A stretch of 64,000 nucleotides of DNA from Aminobacter niigataensis (GCF_014200015.1 NZ_JACHOT010000001.1:1674001-1738000), one strand, 5' to 3'; positions 10,005 to 19,218 are shown, counted from the stretch's first letter. Program-made: numbers and translations. Notes: a model not told the origin generated them from the sequence alone.

Positions 10005-10846
10005 TCGCCCACCCGCCGCCAGACACGGACATAGTCGATCAGGAAATCGGCGGGGAACTCCGTCCTGGCATCGGGCGAGCCTGGCCAATTCCCGCCCACC
10101 GCCAGGTTGATGAGCAGGTACATCGGCTCCTGGGAAATGCCCTCCGGATTGGTGTAGCGCCACATCTCCTTGCCATCGAGATACCAAATGACGGCGTCCT
10201 TCCGCCACTCCAGGCCATAGACGTGCCAGTTGTCGGCAAGGTCGACCGTCCTGGCATTCTTGCCGGCGCTCTTCCAGTTCTTCTGCTTATCGAGGTAGTG
10301 CAGGTGCATCTCATAAGTGCTGGTCGCGTGGCCGAGCACTTCGAGAATGTCGATCTCAGGACGCGGTTCCTGCGTCGACGGCAGCAGCCAGATGGCCGGC
10401 CACAGGCCCTTGCCGCGCGGTACCTTGGCCCGGATTTCGAAGTAGCCGTATTTCGTGGCAAAACGGTCGGGCCGCGCCCGCTCGAGATAATCTCGTCCCG
10501 TCGTCACCATGCCAGAAGTGTAGTTGAAGGTTCGGCCCTCATGGCCGGCGACCTTCTCAGGCCGTGCCGTCAGGCGCAGGTGGCCGTTGGCAACACTGAC
10601 GTTGTCGGGCATGTACCACTGCAGTTCCTTGTTGGCGAGGTTGGTGCAGCCGCCCTTGTCCCACCAATAGCAGCGGGTCCACTTGCTGCGGTCCAGCCTT
10701 GGCCGGTTGAACTCCTCGGTGAAGATTCGTTCCCATTGCCCCTTGATGAGCGGCGGCTCGAGCTCTTGAGCGAAAGCACCCGCCTGCGTGAACCACCCGA
10801 CGCACGCCAGCCCTACCAGCGCCGCACCCCAAGATCCCATACCCAT
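10001..10846 (-). CDS. Secreted GH16 glycanase, ExoK-like
   Basis: 281 residues from the ATG at 10846; a TTG four codons upstream and a second ATG two codons downstream are alternatives, and none has a strong ribosome site. The N-terminus is a signal peptide ending near AGAFA. The catalytic signature EIDILE is at about residues 164-169, with two glutamates around an aspartate, as in glycoside hydrolase family 16 (lichenases, ExoK, ExsH). The substrate-cleft residues W and H in GLWPAIWLLP and YEMHLHY are also present. ExoK of Sinorhizobium meliloti trims succinoglycan, so depolymerising or releasing the exopolysaccharide made by this locus is the likely job. It is the first gene of the leftward set and overlaps the flippase start by four bases. 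Confidence 0.85.
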   Translation of the reverse strand: MGMGSWGAALVGLACVGWFTQAGAFAQELEPPLIKGQWERIFTEEFNRPRLDRSKWTRCYWWDKGGCTNLANKELQWYMPDNVSVANGHLRLTARPEKVAGHEGRTFNYTSGMVTTGRDYLERARPDRFATKYGYFEIRAKVPRGKGLWPAIWLLPSTQEPRPEIDILEVLGHATSTYEMHLHYLDKQKNWKSAGKNARTVDLADNWHVYGLEWRKDAVIWYLDGKEMWRYTNPEGISQEPMYLLINLAVGGNWPGSPDARTEFPADFLIDYVRVWRRVGE

Positions 10847-11200
10847 GCAACAACCCAATAGGTCCGATTACATTGGCCCGCCGTAGAACATACCAGACTG
10901 CGGTTACCTGCGTGGTTCCGCAAGATGGATCGCGCGCATTTGCCAACGGTGACAGGCAGTTCGACGCTTACGATCTGTTAACTAGGACCGACCGGGGTAC
11001 GGTTCGTCAAGCAATTTCGCCTCCCGCGCTAAATGACACCGGCGTTCCGGCGCACATGCCAAGGTCACCGAAACCGAAAACGATCACGTCATTTTGAGCA
11101 ACCGAACTATCTCTGTGCTCTCACAATAGATCGAATGATTTACTTACACGCTGAATTTACAGACTATAATCCATATCGTGGCGATCCAATAATAAGTTAC

Positions 11201-11219
11201 TGATAGAAAATCTCTATCA
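11201..11219. promoter_or_regulatory. Inverted repeat TGATAGA-N5-TCTATCA
   Basis: Perfect 7-base arms around AAATC in the AT-rich stretch between the leftward glycanase operon and the rightward acyltransferase gene. This is operator-like; the binding protein is unknown. Confidence 0.4.
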
Positions 11220-11256
11220 ACTCAGATTGTCGACGCTTCTTGATAAACACGAAACT

Positions 11257-11273
11257 GTGAAAGTAACTTTCAC
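11257..11273. promoter_or_regulatory. Inverted repeat GTGAAAGT-A-ACTTTCAC
   Basis: Perfect 8-base arms with a single central base, about 80 bases before the acyltransferase start. The size and symmetry fit a dimeric repressor or activator site. No matching regulator gene is encoded beside it. Confidence 0.45.
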
Positions 11274-11354
11274 CCGCGCGATAGTGCAGTTTTGCAGAAC
11301 CTGTGACATTGGCCGGCAAAACGGGAGGGGTTCACGGACCCGATTGATTTCACG

Positions 11355-12437
11355 ATGACCGAGAACCCGCTCGCCGCGGCAGTCGCGCAATCGCGCGGGT
11401 TCGTCGTGCAAAGCCCTGCGCCGCGCGAAGTCTGGCGGCGCCTGATGCTGCTCGATCACGAAGCCCTTCCCTATCAATCGCCGGCCTGGCTCGACAGTCT
11501 TTGCGCACTCGGCAAGCACAAGGATGCGAGCCGCGCCTATCGCTTCGACGGCGGCCACCAATACATCCTGCCGATGGTCAGTCGCAGGGGATTGCCGGAA
11601 CGGCTGTCGGTGGCAGAGTCGATGCCCTATGCCTGGGGCCGCGGCGGGGTCATCTCTTCGGCTCCACCTCGGGTAGAGCACCTGCGCGCCATTTTCGAAG
11701 ATCTGGCCGGCCTGCCCTATCTCAGGATTGCAGTGCGACCCAACCCGCGCCACGCCCATCTGTGGTCGGCCGCGGCGCCCTCGTCTGTCACCGTCGTACC
11801 GGGCCTTGCCCACGTACTCGACCTGAGTGGCGGATTCGAGGAGGTATGGTCGAGGCGCTTCAAGAAGACGACACGTACACGCGTCCGCAAGGCCGAACGC
11901 ACCAGCATCGTCGTCGAACGCGATACCACCGGAAGACTGGTGCCGGTGTTCCATCAGTTGCTTCGCTCATCCTTCAACCGATGGGCCGACAAGCAGCACG
12001 AGCCACGGCTACTCGCAAACCTGCGCGGCGGCCGACGCGACCCGATGATCAAGTTCAGCTCGATTGCTAGGCACTTCGGCGAGGCATGCCACGTCTGGAT
12101 CGCGTGGGTGGAGGGTAAGCCGGCAGCTGCCGCATTCGTGCTTCAATACGGTAACGTCAACGACGCCCGCGGCGCCATAGACCGACAGGCGCTCGGCACG
12201 TCCGGCGCCAACGACCTGATCCAGAAACTGTCGATCGAGGAAGCCTGTCGCAGCGGATGCCGGTATTATCATTTCGGCGAGACCGGCGCTTCCACTTCTC
12301 TTGCACACTACAAGCAGCGCTTTGGCGCCACCCCCCACCCGCATGCGGAGTATTTCCTGGAGAAGCTGCCGATCACGGCTGCGGACGGTCACCTGCGAAG
12401 GGCGGCGAAATGGACGATCGGCTTCAAGGATACCTGA
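11355..12437 (+). CDS. FemAB/CelD-like GNAT acyltransferase
   Basis: 360 residues, soluble. The pattern fits the Acetyltransf_6 (BioF2-like, CelD/FemAB) family: RRFKKTTRTRVRKAER near residues 170-190, then AWVEGKPAAAAFVLQYG, then ACRSGCRYYHFGETGAS and HYKQRFGA toward the end. Proteins of this family transfer acyl or aminoacyl groups and are common in exopolysaccharide loci (cellulose and EPS acylation). The gene is divergent from the glycanase-flippase set and convergent with the POTRA gene, with only 9 bases between the stop codons. Acylation of the exopolysaccharide is inferred from position. Confidence 0.75.
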   Translation: MTENPLAAAVAQSRGFVVQSPAPREVWRRLMLLDHEALPYQSPAWLDSLCALGKHKDASRAYRFDGGHQYILPMVSRRGLPERLSVAESMPYAWGRGGVISSAPPRVEHLRAIFEDLAGLPYLRIAVRPNPRHAHLWSAAAPSSVTVVPGLAHVLDLSGGFEEVWSRRFKKTTRTRVRKAERTSIVVERDTTGRLVPVFHQLLRSSFNRWADKQHEPRLLANLRGGRRDPMIKFSSIARHFGEACHVWIAWVEGKPAAAAFVLQYGNVNDARGAIDRQALGTSGANDLIQKLSIEEACRSGCRYYHFGETGASTSLAHYKQRFGATPHPHAEYFLEKLPITAADGHLRRAAKWTIGFKDT

Positions 12438-12446
12438 AGAAACGCA

Positions 12447-13514
12447 TCATCCCGGCACCGCCAGCAACACCAGTCGCTGCGCGCCGAAAAAGAAGGCCGC
12501 TGCGAGCAGCACCATGGCTGCAGCCTCGAGCCACCAGGGCCAATGCGTGCGACCGGGCCGCAAGCTCGCGACCGATATCTGGCGAAAGGCCAGCACCGCG
12601 ATGGCGGATGCCACGGCAAGGACACCATTGGGATAGCCGCCAGCACCATCACCAACTCGCAACTGTTCCTCGCCGATCTCGGCCTTGAGCTGCACTTGGC
12701 CGTTGCCGTCAACGCCGTCGGCGCTCAGTACCCTTGCGGTCCTGATCGAGGGATGAGCGATCAGCGCATCGCGAAAACGATCCAGCACCAGCGGATCATA
12801 GGCATCGCCGGGCTTGAATGGCTGCAGGCGGATCAAATCCTCTTCCTTGAGGCCAACGAGCCCGCTGTAGGTGACGGTACCAAATGTGGCCACCGCGCCG
12901 GGATCGACTGTCATGCGAACCATCGCCAGGTGCCTGCCCGGCATCGACTGCATTTGGCGATCGGCAATGTGGACAAAAGGATACGAAGCGCTGCGCACGC
13001 GCCAAAGTACCTCATCCTCCAGGGTCGCCAGGACCTCGCCACTGACCGGCTCGCCGGTGGCGGTGGCCAACTGCCGTGAAAGGTCGTCGCGGACCGCCTG
13101 CGAAAGGCCGCCGACACCATCGACCTCGATCATGCCGACACGGTAGAGCGGGCCGGGGTGCGGCTTGAACATGACCTTTGGCGGCGCGTCATCTTGCGAA
13201 TAGCCGGAGACGTCGATGCGTGCGTCGCGATAGCCTCGGCCCCGCATCAGTTCTTCCAGACGGTGGCGCTCGGCTTCGACAAGCGGCTTCCAGGAGCCCT
13301 GCTGATCAGTGCCTGCCCTCGACCGCTCCAGTTCCGGCGCGTTCAGGCTCGCCCGCAAGGCCTTGTCTAGATCGGCATTCGAGGTCGACTCAAGCGCGAT
13401 TGCCGGAAAGTCGGCAGCAAAACCAATTCCGGCCAGCCACGACAGAATTGCCGCGCAAGCCATCAGGACGATGGCCGGCAATGACCTTGCTCTTGGCATG
13501 TCTCTCGCTGTCAC
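12447..13514 (-). CDS. TamA-like POTRA protein without a beta-barrel, C-terminal membrane helices
   Basis: 355 residues with a signal peptide or anchor at about 12-34. Residues about 40-270 contain what look like three POTRA-type modules like the N-terminus of TamA/Omp85 proteins: a helix-rich first module ([19 protein letters not shown]), then [16 protein letters not shown], then [17 protein letters not shown] with [12 protein letters not shown]. TamA proteins continue into a 16-strand barrel of about 350 residues. Here the protein instead ends with two hydrophobic helices at about 290-310 and 322-347. It is therefore probably an inner-membrane-anchored periplasmic POTRA protein. It is divergent from ftsK and may belong to the polysaccharide locus. 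Its function is unknown. Confidence 0.6.
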   Translation of the reverse strand: MTARDMPRARSLPAIVLMACAAILSWLAGIGFAADFPAIALESTSNADLDKALRASLNAPELERSRAGTDQQGSWKPLVEAERHRLEELMRGRGYRDARIDVSGYSQDDAPPKVMFKPHPGPLYRVGMIEVDGVGGLSQAVRDDLSRQLATATGEPVSGEVLATLEDEVLWRVRSASYPFVHIADRQMQSMPGRHLAMVRMTVDPGAVATFGTVTYSGLVGLKEEDLIRLQPFKPGDAYDPLVLDRFRDALIAHPSIRTARVLSADGVDGNGQVQLKAEIGEEQLRVGDGAGGYPNGVLAVASAIAVLAFRQISVASLRPGRTHWPWWLEAAAMVLLAAAFFFGAQRLVLLAVPG

Positions 13515-13753
13515 ACCTCATTCATACACCCCACCTTCCTGGAGTGAAAATAGCCCCGAACAGATTCCATCTCGCAGGGAATGGCGCCATCCTCGAGCCA
13601 CGCTGCATCCTGCCTCGCAATCGGGCGGCGAAGAGAGCGTCTCCTATCCGCCACACGGACCCCGCTGCGGCAAAAGCAGAGCCCGGCGGGAAGGAACTGT
13701 TAACCACTCGCTTCCTATTGCTCGGGGGTACGTTTCATCGGCGAGTCTTGAGT

Positions 13754-16378
13754 ATGGCATACACGCGTTATCCTCGAACCAATCCTTCGAACCCAACCTC
13801 GCCCGACAGCTCCGAGCAGCCGGGGGACGCCGCCGGCTATTCCGGTCGCGTCGTCAATCTCTATGGCAACGAGCAGTCCTACATGAAGCCCAGGGGCAAC
13901 ACCCCGGCCGGCAATGCCTCTCCAAAACTCAGCGGAATGGAAGGCCCAGCCTGGCAGGATTATTTCTTCCTGGCACCTAATGTGCGCTTCACCCGTACGC
14001 CCGACTACGAGGCGGCGAAACGTTCGCCACGAGATAGCGAGAGCGATGTCGAAGGCACGACGGAGGACAAAAGCTCGGCGCAGCAGGCGGCAGTCGAAGC
14101 CGCTGCACCCATGGTCTCCCAGGCATCTTCAGCCAGCCAGTCACAGGTGAACAATCGGATCACCTCGCAGCCAACGTCCGGCAACAAGACACAGCCGTCG
14201 CGGGCCATGGCGCCCGGTCCGCTGCAGCGTGTCGTGGAAAAAGCGCAGGTTCTGCAATCGGCGGCTCCGGCTGCGGCCACTACGGGGAGCGCTGCTGCCC
14301 AGCAAGCAGTTTCCCGGCATACCGACGCGCCGAACGAGACAGCCAACCGTAAGGAGACCCGCTGGTCGTATCTTTCCGACCATGCCTTCTTCGAGTTCAT
14401 GGCGCCCTACGTGGTCGAGAGCACGACGGGCGCCGTGCCTTCGCAGCCTGCCCCGGCTCGCGTGGCGCCGGCCGTGACGACCCCGGTTGCACCAGCTCCA
14501 ATTGCCGTCAGGCGCGTAGACGTCCGCCCGGCGCCCTCGGTCGACGTCACCTCGCTGTTCCGCGTCATCGAGCGCCCGTCAAAGGCGCAGACAGCGGCCG
14601 CCCCGACTGCCGCAAGCGAGAAGGCCGCCGTAGCAACCGAGGCCCAGGCCAACGAGACTCCAACGGCCAAGCCGGTGCCGCAGGAACCAGCCATCGCACC
14701 ACTCGTCGCAGCAAACGATGCGGTTCCGGCGCCGGCGGCCAAAAGCGTGGAAATCACCATGCCGGTTCCAGTGGCGCGACCGGCCTCGCCCCTGCCTCCG
14801 ATCACTGCCCTCATTCATTCCGGGGCGGGCGAGGCTTACGAGCTTCCCTCCGAGGAGCTGTTGCAGCAGCCGCCAGAGGGCCAGGGCTTCTACATGTCGC
14901 AGGAGCGGCTGGAGCAGAATGCCGACCTTCTGGAAAGCGTGCTCGAGGATTTCGGCGTGCGCGGCGAGATCATCCATGTCCGCCCGGGGCCGGTCGTCAC
15001 CCTCTACGAATTCGAGCCGGCGCCAGGCGTCAAATCCTCCCGCGTCATCGGCCTTGCCGACGACATCGCCCGCTCCATGTCGGCGATCTCGGCGCGCGTC
15101 GCCGTCGTGCCCGGCCGCAACGTCATCGGCATCGAGCTGCCCAACGAGACGCGCGAGACCGTCTATTTCCGCGAGTTGATCGAGTCCGGCGATTTCCGCA
15201 ACACGAGCTGCAAGCTGGCGCTCTGCCTGGGCAAGACGATAGGCGGCGAGCCTGTGATCGCCGAACTCGCCAAGATGCCCCACCTGCTCGTCGCCGGCAC
15301 CACCGGCTCGGGCAAGTCGGTCGCCATCAACACCATGATCCTGTCGCTGCTCTACCGGCTGAAGCCGGAGGAATGCCGCCTTATCATGGTCGACCCCAAG
15401 ATGCTGGAGCTATCGGTCTATGACGGTATCCCGCACCTCCTGACCCCCGTCGTCACCGACCCCAAGAAAGCGGTCACCGCATTGAAATGGGCGGTGCGCG
15501 AGATGGAGGACCGCTATCGCAAGATGGCGCGGCTCGGCGTGCGCAACATCGACGGCTACAACCAGCGCGCGGCGATCGCCCGCGACAAGGGCGAGACTGT
15601 CGTGATGCAGGTGCAGACCGGCTTCGAGAAGGGCACCGGCGCTCCGTTGTTCGAGGAGCAGGAGATCGACCTCGCGCCGATGCCCTACATCGTCGTTATC
15701 GTCGACGAGATGGCCGACCTGATGATGGTCGCCGGCAAGGAGATCGAGGGCGCCATCCAGCGCCTCGCCCAGATGGCGCGCGCCGCCGGCATCCACCTGA
15801 TCATGGCGACCCAGCGCCCATCGGTCGACGTCATCACCGGCACCATCAAGGCCAACTTCCCGACCCGCATCTCATTCCAGGTGACGTCGAAGATCGACAG
15901 CCGCACCATCCTTGGCGAACAGGGCGCCGAACAGCTGCTCGGCCAGGGCGACATGCTGCACATGGCCGGCGGCGGCCGTATCGCCCGCGTCCACGGCCCG
16001 TTCGTCTCCGACGCCGAGGTCGAGCAGGTCGTAGCCCACCTCAAGTCGCAGGGACGGCCCGAATATCTCGAGACCGTCACGGCGGACGAGGAAGACGAGG
16101 TGCCGGAAGCCGACGACAGCCCCGTCTTCGACAAGGGATCGGTCGCTGCCGAAGACGGCGACAATATCTACGACGAGGCGGTCAAGGTGGTGCTGCGCGA
16201 CAAGAAGTGCTCGACCTCCTACATCCAGCGCCGGCTCGGCATCGGCTACAACCGCGCCGCCTCGCTGGTCGAGCGCATGGAAAAGGAAGGCATCGTCGGC
16301 GCGCCCAACCATGTCGGCAAGCGCGAGATCATGCTCGGCAGGCGCGAGCCGGTAAACGCGCCTGACGAGATGGATTGA
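13754..16378 (+). CDS. ftsK: FtsK/SpoIIIE-type DNA translocase without membrane domain
   Basis: 874 residues from ATG 13754 (TTG two codons earlier is possible); an open frame reaching back to 13178 overlaps the divergent gene and is rejected. Residues 1 to about 360 are low-complexity, rich in Ala, Pro, Ser and Thr, with no membrane helix. From about 370 comes the FtsK alpha/beta motor: the Walker A motif GTTGSGKS near 515, Walker [12 protein letters not shown], and [12 protein letters not shown]. The last 65 residues are the winged-helix gamma domain that reads KOPS sequences ([19 protein letters not shown]). Classical FtsK has four N-terminal helices that tether it to the divisome; this one lacks them. 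Rhizobia often carry an FtsK paralogue like this beside a membrane-bound copy. Role: pumping double-stranded DNA for chromosome segregation and dimer resolution. Confidence 0.85.
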   Translation: MAYTRYPRTNPSNPTSPDSSEQPGDAAGYSGRVVNLYGNEQSYMKPRGNTPAGNASPKLSGMEGPAWQDYFFLAPNVRFTRTPDYEAAKRSPRDSESDVEGTTEDKSSAQQAAVEAAAPMVSQASSASQSQVNNRITSQPTSGNKTQPSRAMAPGPLQRVVEKAQVLQSAAPAAATTGSAAAQQAVSRHTDAPNETANRKETRWSYLSDHAFFEFMAPYVVESTTGAVPSQPAPARVAPAVTTPVAPAPIAVRRVDVRPAPSVDVTSLFRVIERPSKAQTAAAPTAASEKAAVATEAQANETPTAKPVPQEPAIAPLVAANDAVPAPAAKSVEITMPVPVARPASPLPPITALIHSGAGEAYELPSEELLQQPPEGQGFYMSQERLEQNADLLESVLEDFGVRGEIIHVRPGPVVTLYEFEPAPGVKSSRVIGLADDIARSMSAISARVAVVPGRNVIGIELPNETRETVYFRELIESGDFRNTSCKLALCLGKTIGGEPVIAELAKMPHLLVAGTTGSGKSVAINTMILSLLYRLKPEECRLIMVDPKMLELSVYDGIPHLLTPVVTDPKKAVTALKWAVREMEDRYRKMARLGVRNIDGYNQRAAIARDKGETVVMQVQTGFEKGTGAPLFEEQEIDLAPMPYIVVIVDEMADLMMVAGKEIEGAIQRLAQMARAAGIHLIMATQRPSVDVITGTIKANFPTRISFQVTSKIDSRTILGEQGAEQLLGQGDMLHMAGGGRIARVHGPFVSDAEVEQVVAHLKSQGRPEYLETVTADEEDEVPEADDSPVFDKGSVAAEDGDNIYDEAVKVVLRDKKCSTSYIQRRLGIGYNRAASLVERMEKEGIVGAPNHVGKREIMLGRREPVNAPDEMD

Positions 16379-16412
16379 CAGCCGCCGCTAGGCGTGGAGC
16401 TTCAGGGCAAGA

Positions 16413-16448
16413 TGCCCAAGGCGGTCCCCGCCATGGGCATTTCTTTTT
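16413..16448 (+). terminator. Rho-independent terminator after ftsK
   Basis: Arms TGCCCA-A-GGCGG and CCGCC-A-TGGGCA around a 3-base loop with one A-A mismatch, followed directly by TTTCTTTTT. It lies 34 bases after the ftsK stop. Confidence 0.85.
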
Positions 16449-16480
16449 GATTGGCAAGGCGGGAGTGTGCTCCCGATGAT

Positions 16481-17701
16481 CTACCCTGCGCCGACCCGGT
16501 TCTTCAGGATCGCCGAAAAGCGCGGATCGAACGCCCGGCTGATCGGCTCCGAAGCGGCCCCGAGCGCGATCGACCACGGGTCGGTGATGCCTAGCTGCAG
16601 GCGCGGCAAGGTTCGATCCGGCCGGGCAGCGATCGACTGCAGCAGTGGATGCATTGCCTGCAAGATGAGGCGGGCCAGCGCCTCGGGCGCGCCACTGGTC
16701 AAGATGACCGTCTGCGGATCGAAAAGCGTTTCGATGAGTTGCACGCTCCAGCGCAGGTCCTGGGCGGCGGCATCGACCCAGGCCAGCAGCTCCGGGTCCC
16801 CGGCCATGGCCAGGGCGTCGACATGTTCGTAAATGCCGGCATCGGAGGGGTCGAGATCCAGATGCTGATAAAGCGAGGCGAGCGACGCCCGGTGTTCAAG
16901 CACCGTGCCGTCGGCGCCACGCGGCGACAGCAGTGCCATGCCGATCTCGCCGGCATTGCCATTGCCGCCGCGGTAGAGTTCGCCATTGAGGATGAGGCCG
17001 GCGCCGATACCATAGCCGACATAGAGGCAGACGGCGTGGTCGACGCCATGTGCCGCCCCCACTAGGCGCTCGGCCGTGGCGCAGGCGGCGGCGTCGTTCT
17101 GCAGGCCGACTTCCAGCCCCGTGCCGGCGGCAAGCGTCTCGAGTAGCGGAAATTTCTGCCAGGCCGGCATCATCCATTTGTTGTCGCCGAACTCTGCCAG
17201 CCCGAACGGGCCCGGCATGGCGACGCCGAGGCCGACCAGGCGCTTTTCCGACTGTGCCGAGATGCGCGAAAGCTCCGTCCGGATGCCTTCGATCAGGCCG
17301 AGAATGACCCTGACACCGCCCGCGGGATCGTCGGGTGGCAGGTTCGCCTCTGAACGGACCAGGACGGTGCCGACGAGGTCGACCGCAACCGCGCGGGTCA
17401 GGTGGCGGTCGATCTGGAGGCCGATGGCGAAGGCGCCTTCCGGCACCAGCCTGTAAGGCGTCGACGGCTGCCCCCTGCCCTTTCTCACCGCCTCCAGAGG
17501 CACCACGAAGCCGTCGCGCTCGAGCTCGTCGATGATGTTGGACACGGCCTGCTTGGTGAGTTGCGTCGCCCGAGCCAGGTCGGCACGCGACAGAGGTCCA
17601 TTGAGCCGCAACGCGTCGATCATGACGCGGCGGTTGTGCGCGCTCGCGCCTTCCTGATTGGTGCCGCTGGTGGCTCGGATCGGCCTGATATCGTTCACCA
17701 C
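16481..17701 (-). CDS. ROK-family transcriptional repressor of the sugar operon
   Basis: 406 residues. Two GTG codons in tandem (17701 and 17698) follow GAGGGG; the first has the usual spacing. Residues about 25-85 are a winged helix (LSRADLARATQLTKQAVSNII). The rest is the ROK sugar-kinase fold with GVAMPGPF, QNDAAACATAE and YVGYGIGAG. The zinc site usual in ROK proteins (a histidine after AGEIG and a CxCGxxGC cluster) is missing: the sequence has AGEIGMALL and then PRGADGTVLEH. It is divergent from the ABC operon, so it most likely represses it and is released by the transported sugar or its phosphate. Confidence 0.85.
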   Translation of the reverse strand: MVNDIRPIRATSGTNQEGASAHNRRVMIDALRLNGPLSRADLARATQLTKQAVSNIIDELERDGFVVPLEAVRKGRGQPSTPYRLVPEGAFAIGLQIDRHLTRAVAVDLVGTVLVRSEANLPPDDPAGGVRVILGLIEGIRTELSRISAQSEKRLVGLGVAMPGPFGLAEFGDNKWMMPAWQKFPLLETLAAGTGLEVGLQNDAAACATAERLVGAAHGVDHAVCLYVGYGIGAGLILNGELYRGGNGNAGEIGMALLSPRGADGTVLEHRASLASLYQHLDLDPSDAGIYEHVDALAMAGDPELLAWVDAAAQDLRWSVQLIETLFDPQTVILTSGAPEALARLILQAMHPLLQSIAARPDRTLPRLQLGITDPWSIALGAASEPISRAFDPRFSAILKNRVGAG

Positions 17702-17741
17702 TGTTTCCCCTCTTGACTCCAATAGATAATTGCAGAAGTAA

Positions 17742-17762
17742 TAAGTCAAGTCAGTTGACTTA
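17742..17762. promoter_or_regulatory. Operator palindrome TAAGTCAA-N5-TTGACTTA
   Basis: Perfect 8-base arms with a 5-base spacer, about 40 bases before the repressor gene and about 180 before the binding-protein gene. The right arm contains TTGACT, which could be a -35 element. It is the best candidate operator for the ROK repressor. Confidence 0.6.
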
Positions 17763-17793
17763 ATAAGGAACCGTGAGAGTTCCGGGGAATGAA

Positions 17794-17817
17794 GACGGCT
17801 GGAGCCGTCGTGTTTTT
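17794..17817 (+). promoter_or_regulatory. Terminator-like hairpin in the leader of the sugar operon
   Basis: GACGGC-TGGA-GCCGTC followed within three bases by TTTTT, about 120 bases before the binding-protein start. It could attenuate the operon or be a chance structure. Confidence 0.3.
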
Positions 17818-17938
17818 CGACTGTGACACCGCCTGGGAAAGAACGCCGGGACCTTCGTGCGACGCCTTTCCGAAGCGAGATGGCGGCGCGTGGCGCCGGC
17901 ATCACAGGATTTGCCAACGTCAGATAATGGAGGATGCA

Positions 17939-19177
17939 ATGTTGAAATCGTTTAGCAGGGCGCTGCTGGGTGCCACTCTCATTGGCGCAGCTTTCGTGCC
18001 CCAGGCTTTCGCCGAAACGTCGATCAATGCGCTGTTCATGGCGCAGGCCGCCTACAGCGAGGCGGACGTGCGGGCCATGACCGAGGCCTTCACCAAGGCC
18101 AATCCCGACATCAAGGTCAACCTCGAATTCGTGCCCTACGAGGGTCTGCACGACAAGACCGTGCTCGCCCAGGGTTCGGGCGGCGGCTACGACGTGGTGC
18201 TGTTCGACGTCATCTGGCCGGCCGAATATGCCAGCAACAACGTGCTGGTCGACGTCTCCTCGCGCATTACCGACGACATGAAGAAGGGCGTCCTGCCCGG
18301 CGCCTGGACCACCGTCAACTATGACGGCAAGTCCTACGGCATGCCTTGGATTCTCGACACCAAGTATCTGTTCTACAACAAGGAAATCCTTGAGAAGGCC
18401 GGCATCAAGAACCCGCCCAAGACCTGGGACGAACTGGCCGAGCAGGCCAAGATCATCAAGGACAAGGGCCTTCTGGCAACACCGATCTCGTGGAGCTGGT
18501 CGCAGGCCGAAGCCGCGATCTGCGACTACACCACGCTGGTCAGTGCCTATGGCGGCGAGTTCCTCAAGGACGGCAAGCCGGCGTTCCAGAGCGGCGGCGG
18601 GCTCGACGCCCTGAACTACATGGTGACCAGCTACACCTCCGGCTTGACCAACCCGAACTCCAAGGAATTCCTCGAAGAGGACGTGCGCAAGGTCTTCCAG
18701 AACGGCGAAGCGGCCTTCGCACTCAACTGGACCTATATGTACAACATGGCCAACGACCCCAAGGACAGCAAGGTCGCGGGCAAGGTCGGTGTCGTTCCCG
18801 CCCCCGGCGTCGCCGGCAAGAGCGAGGTTTCAGCCGTCAACGGTTCGATGGGCCTCGGCATCACCTCTGCCAGCAAGAACCCCGACGAGGCATGGAAGTT
18901 CATCACCTTCATGACCTCGCAGGCGACGCAGAACCAGTATGCCAAGCTGAGCCTGCCGATCTGGGCTTCGTCCTACGAGGATCCGGCCGTCACCAAGGGA
19001 CAGGAAGAGCTGATCGCCGCAGCCAAGATCGGCCTGGCCGCGATGTATCCGCGCCCGACGACGCCGAAATACCAGGAATTGTCGACGGCGCTGCAGCAGG
19101 CAATCCAGGAATCCCTGCTCGGCCAGGCCAAGCCGGAAGACGCCTTGAAGGGTGCCGCCGAAAACAGCGGCCTCTAG
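17939..19177 (+). CDS. Sugar ABC transporter substrate-binding protein
   Basis: 412 residues from the second of two nearby ATGs, chosen because GGAGG sits five bases before it and a clean signal peptide follows (cleavage after QAFA). It is a family 1 extracellular solute-binding protein, as in the MalE/UgpB group: early YDVVLFDVIWPAEY, YGMPWILDTKYLFYNKEIL in the middle, and AFALNWTYMYNMA near residue 260. It delivers a sugar or glycoside to the two permeases that follow. The sugar itself cannot be read from the sequence. This is the first gene of a six-gene rightward operon controlled by the divergent ROK repressor. Confidence 0.9.
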   Translation: MLKSFSRALLGATLIGAAFVPQAFAETSINALFMAQAAYSEADVRAMTEAFTKANPDIKVNLEFVPYEGLHDKTVLAQGSGGGYDVVLFDVIWPAEYASNNVLVDVSSRITDDMKKGVLPGAWTTVNYDGKSYGMPWILDTKYLFYNKEILEKAGIKNPPKTWDELAEQAKIIKDKGLLATPISWSWSQAEAAICDYTTLVSAYGGEFLKDGKPAFQSGGGLDALNYMVTSYTSGLTNPNSKEFLEEDVRKVFQNGEAAFALNWTYMYNMANDPKDSKVAGKVGVVPAPGVAGKSEVSAVNGSMGLGITSASKNPDEAWKFITFMTSQATQNQYAKLSLPIWASSYEDPAVTKGQEELIAAAKIGLAAMYPRPTTPKYQELSTALQQAIQESLLGQAKPEDALKGAAENSGL

Positions 19178-19196
19178 GTTTTACTGCCCCAACTCT

Positions 19197-19218
19197 CCGG
19201 GCGGCTTCGGCCGCCCGG
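19197..19218 (+). terminator. Strong UUCG hairpin between binding-protein and permease genes
   Basis: CCGGGCGGC-TTCG-GCCGCCCGG, a 9-base perfect stem with a tetraloop and no long T run. Such structures after binding-protein genes usually protect the upstream message and lower downstream expression. Confidence 0.6.

Larger units (their letters stand above)
10859..11354 (+). promoter_or_regulatory. Divergent intergenic region between EPS operon and acyltransferase gene
   Basis: About 500 bases without a gene. The part from about 11095 to 11260 is clearly richer in A and T than its surroundings, as in a promoter or MucR/H-NS-like binding region. It contains two perfect dyads, listed separately. 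No convincing small open frame or RNA gene is visible. Confidence 0.5.

Noticed and set aside
13178-13753. In-frame upstream extension of ftsK
   Set aside because: It would overlap the divergent POTRA gene and has Arg/Pro-rich shadow composition; ATG 13754 begins a plausible protein.
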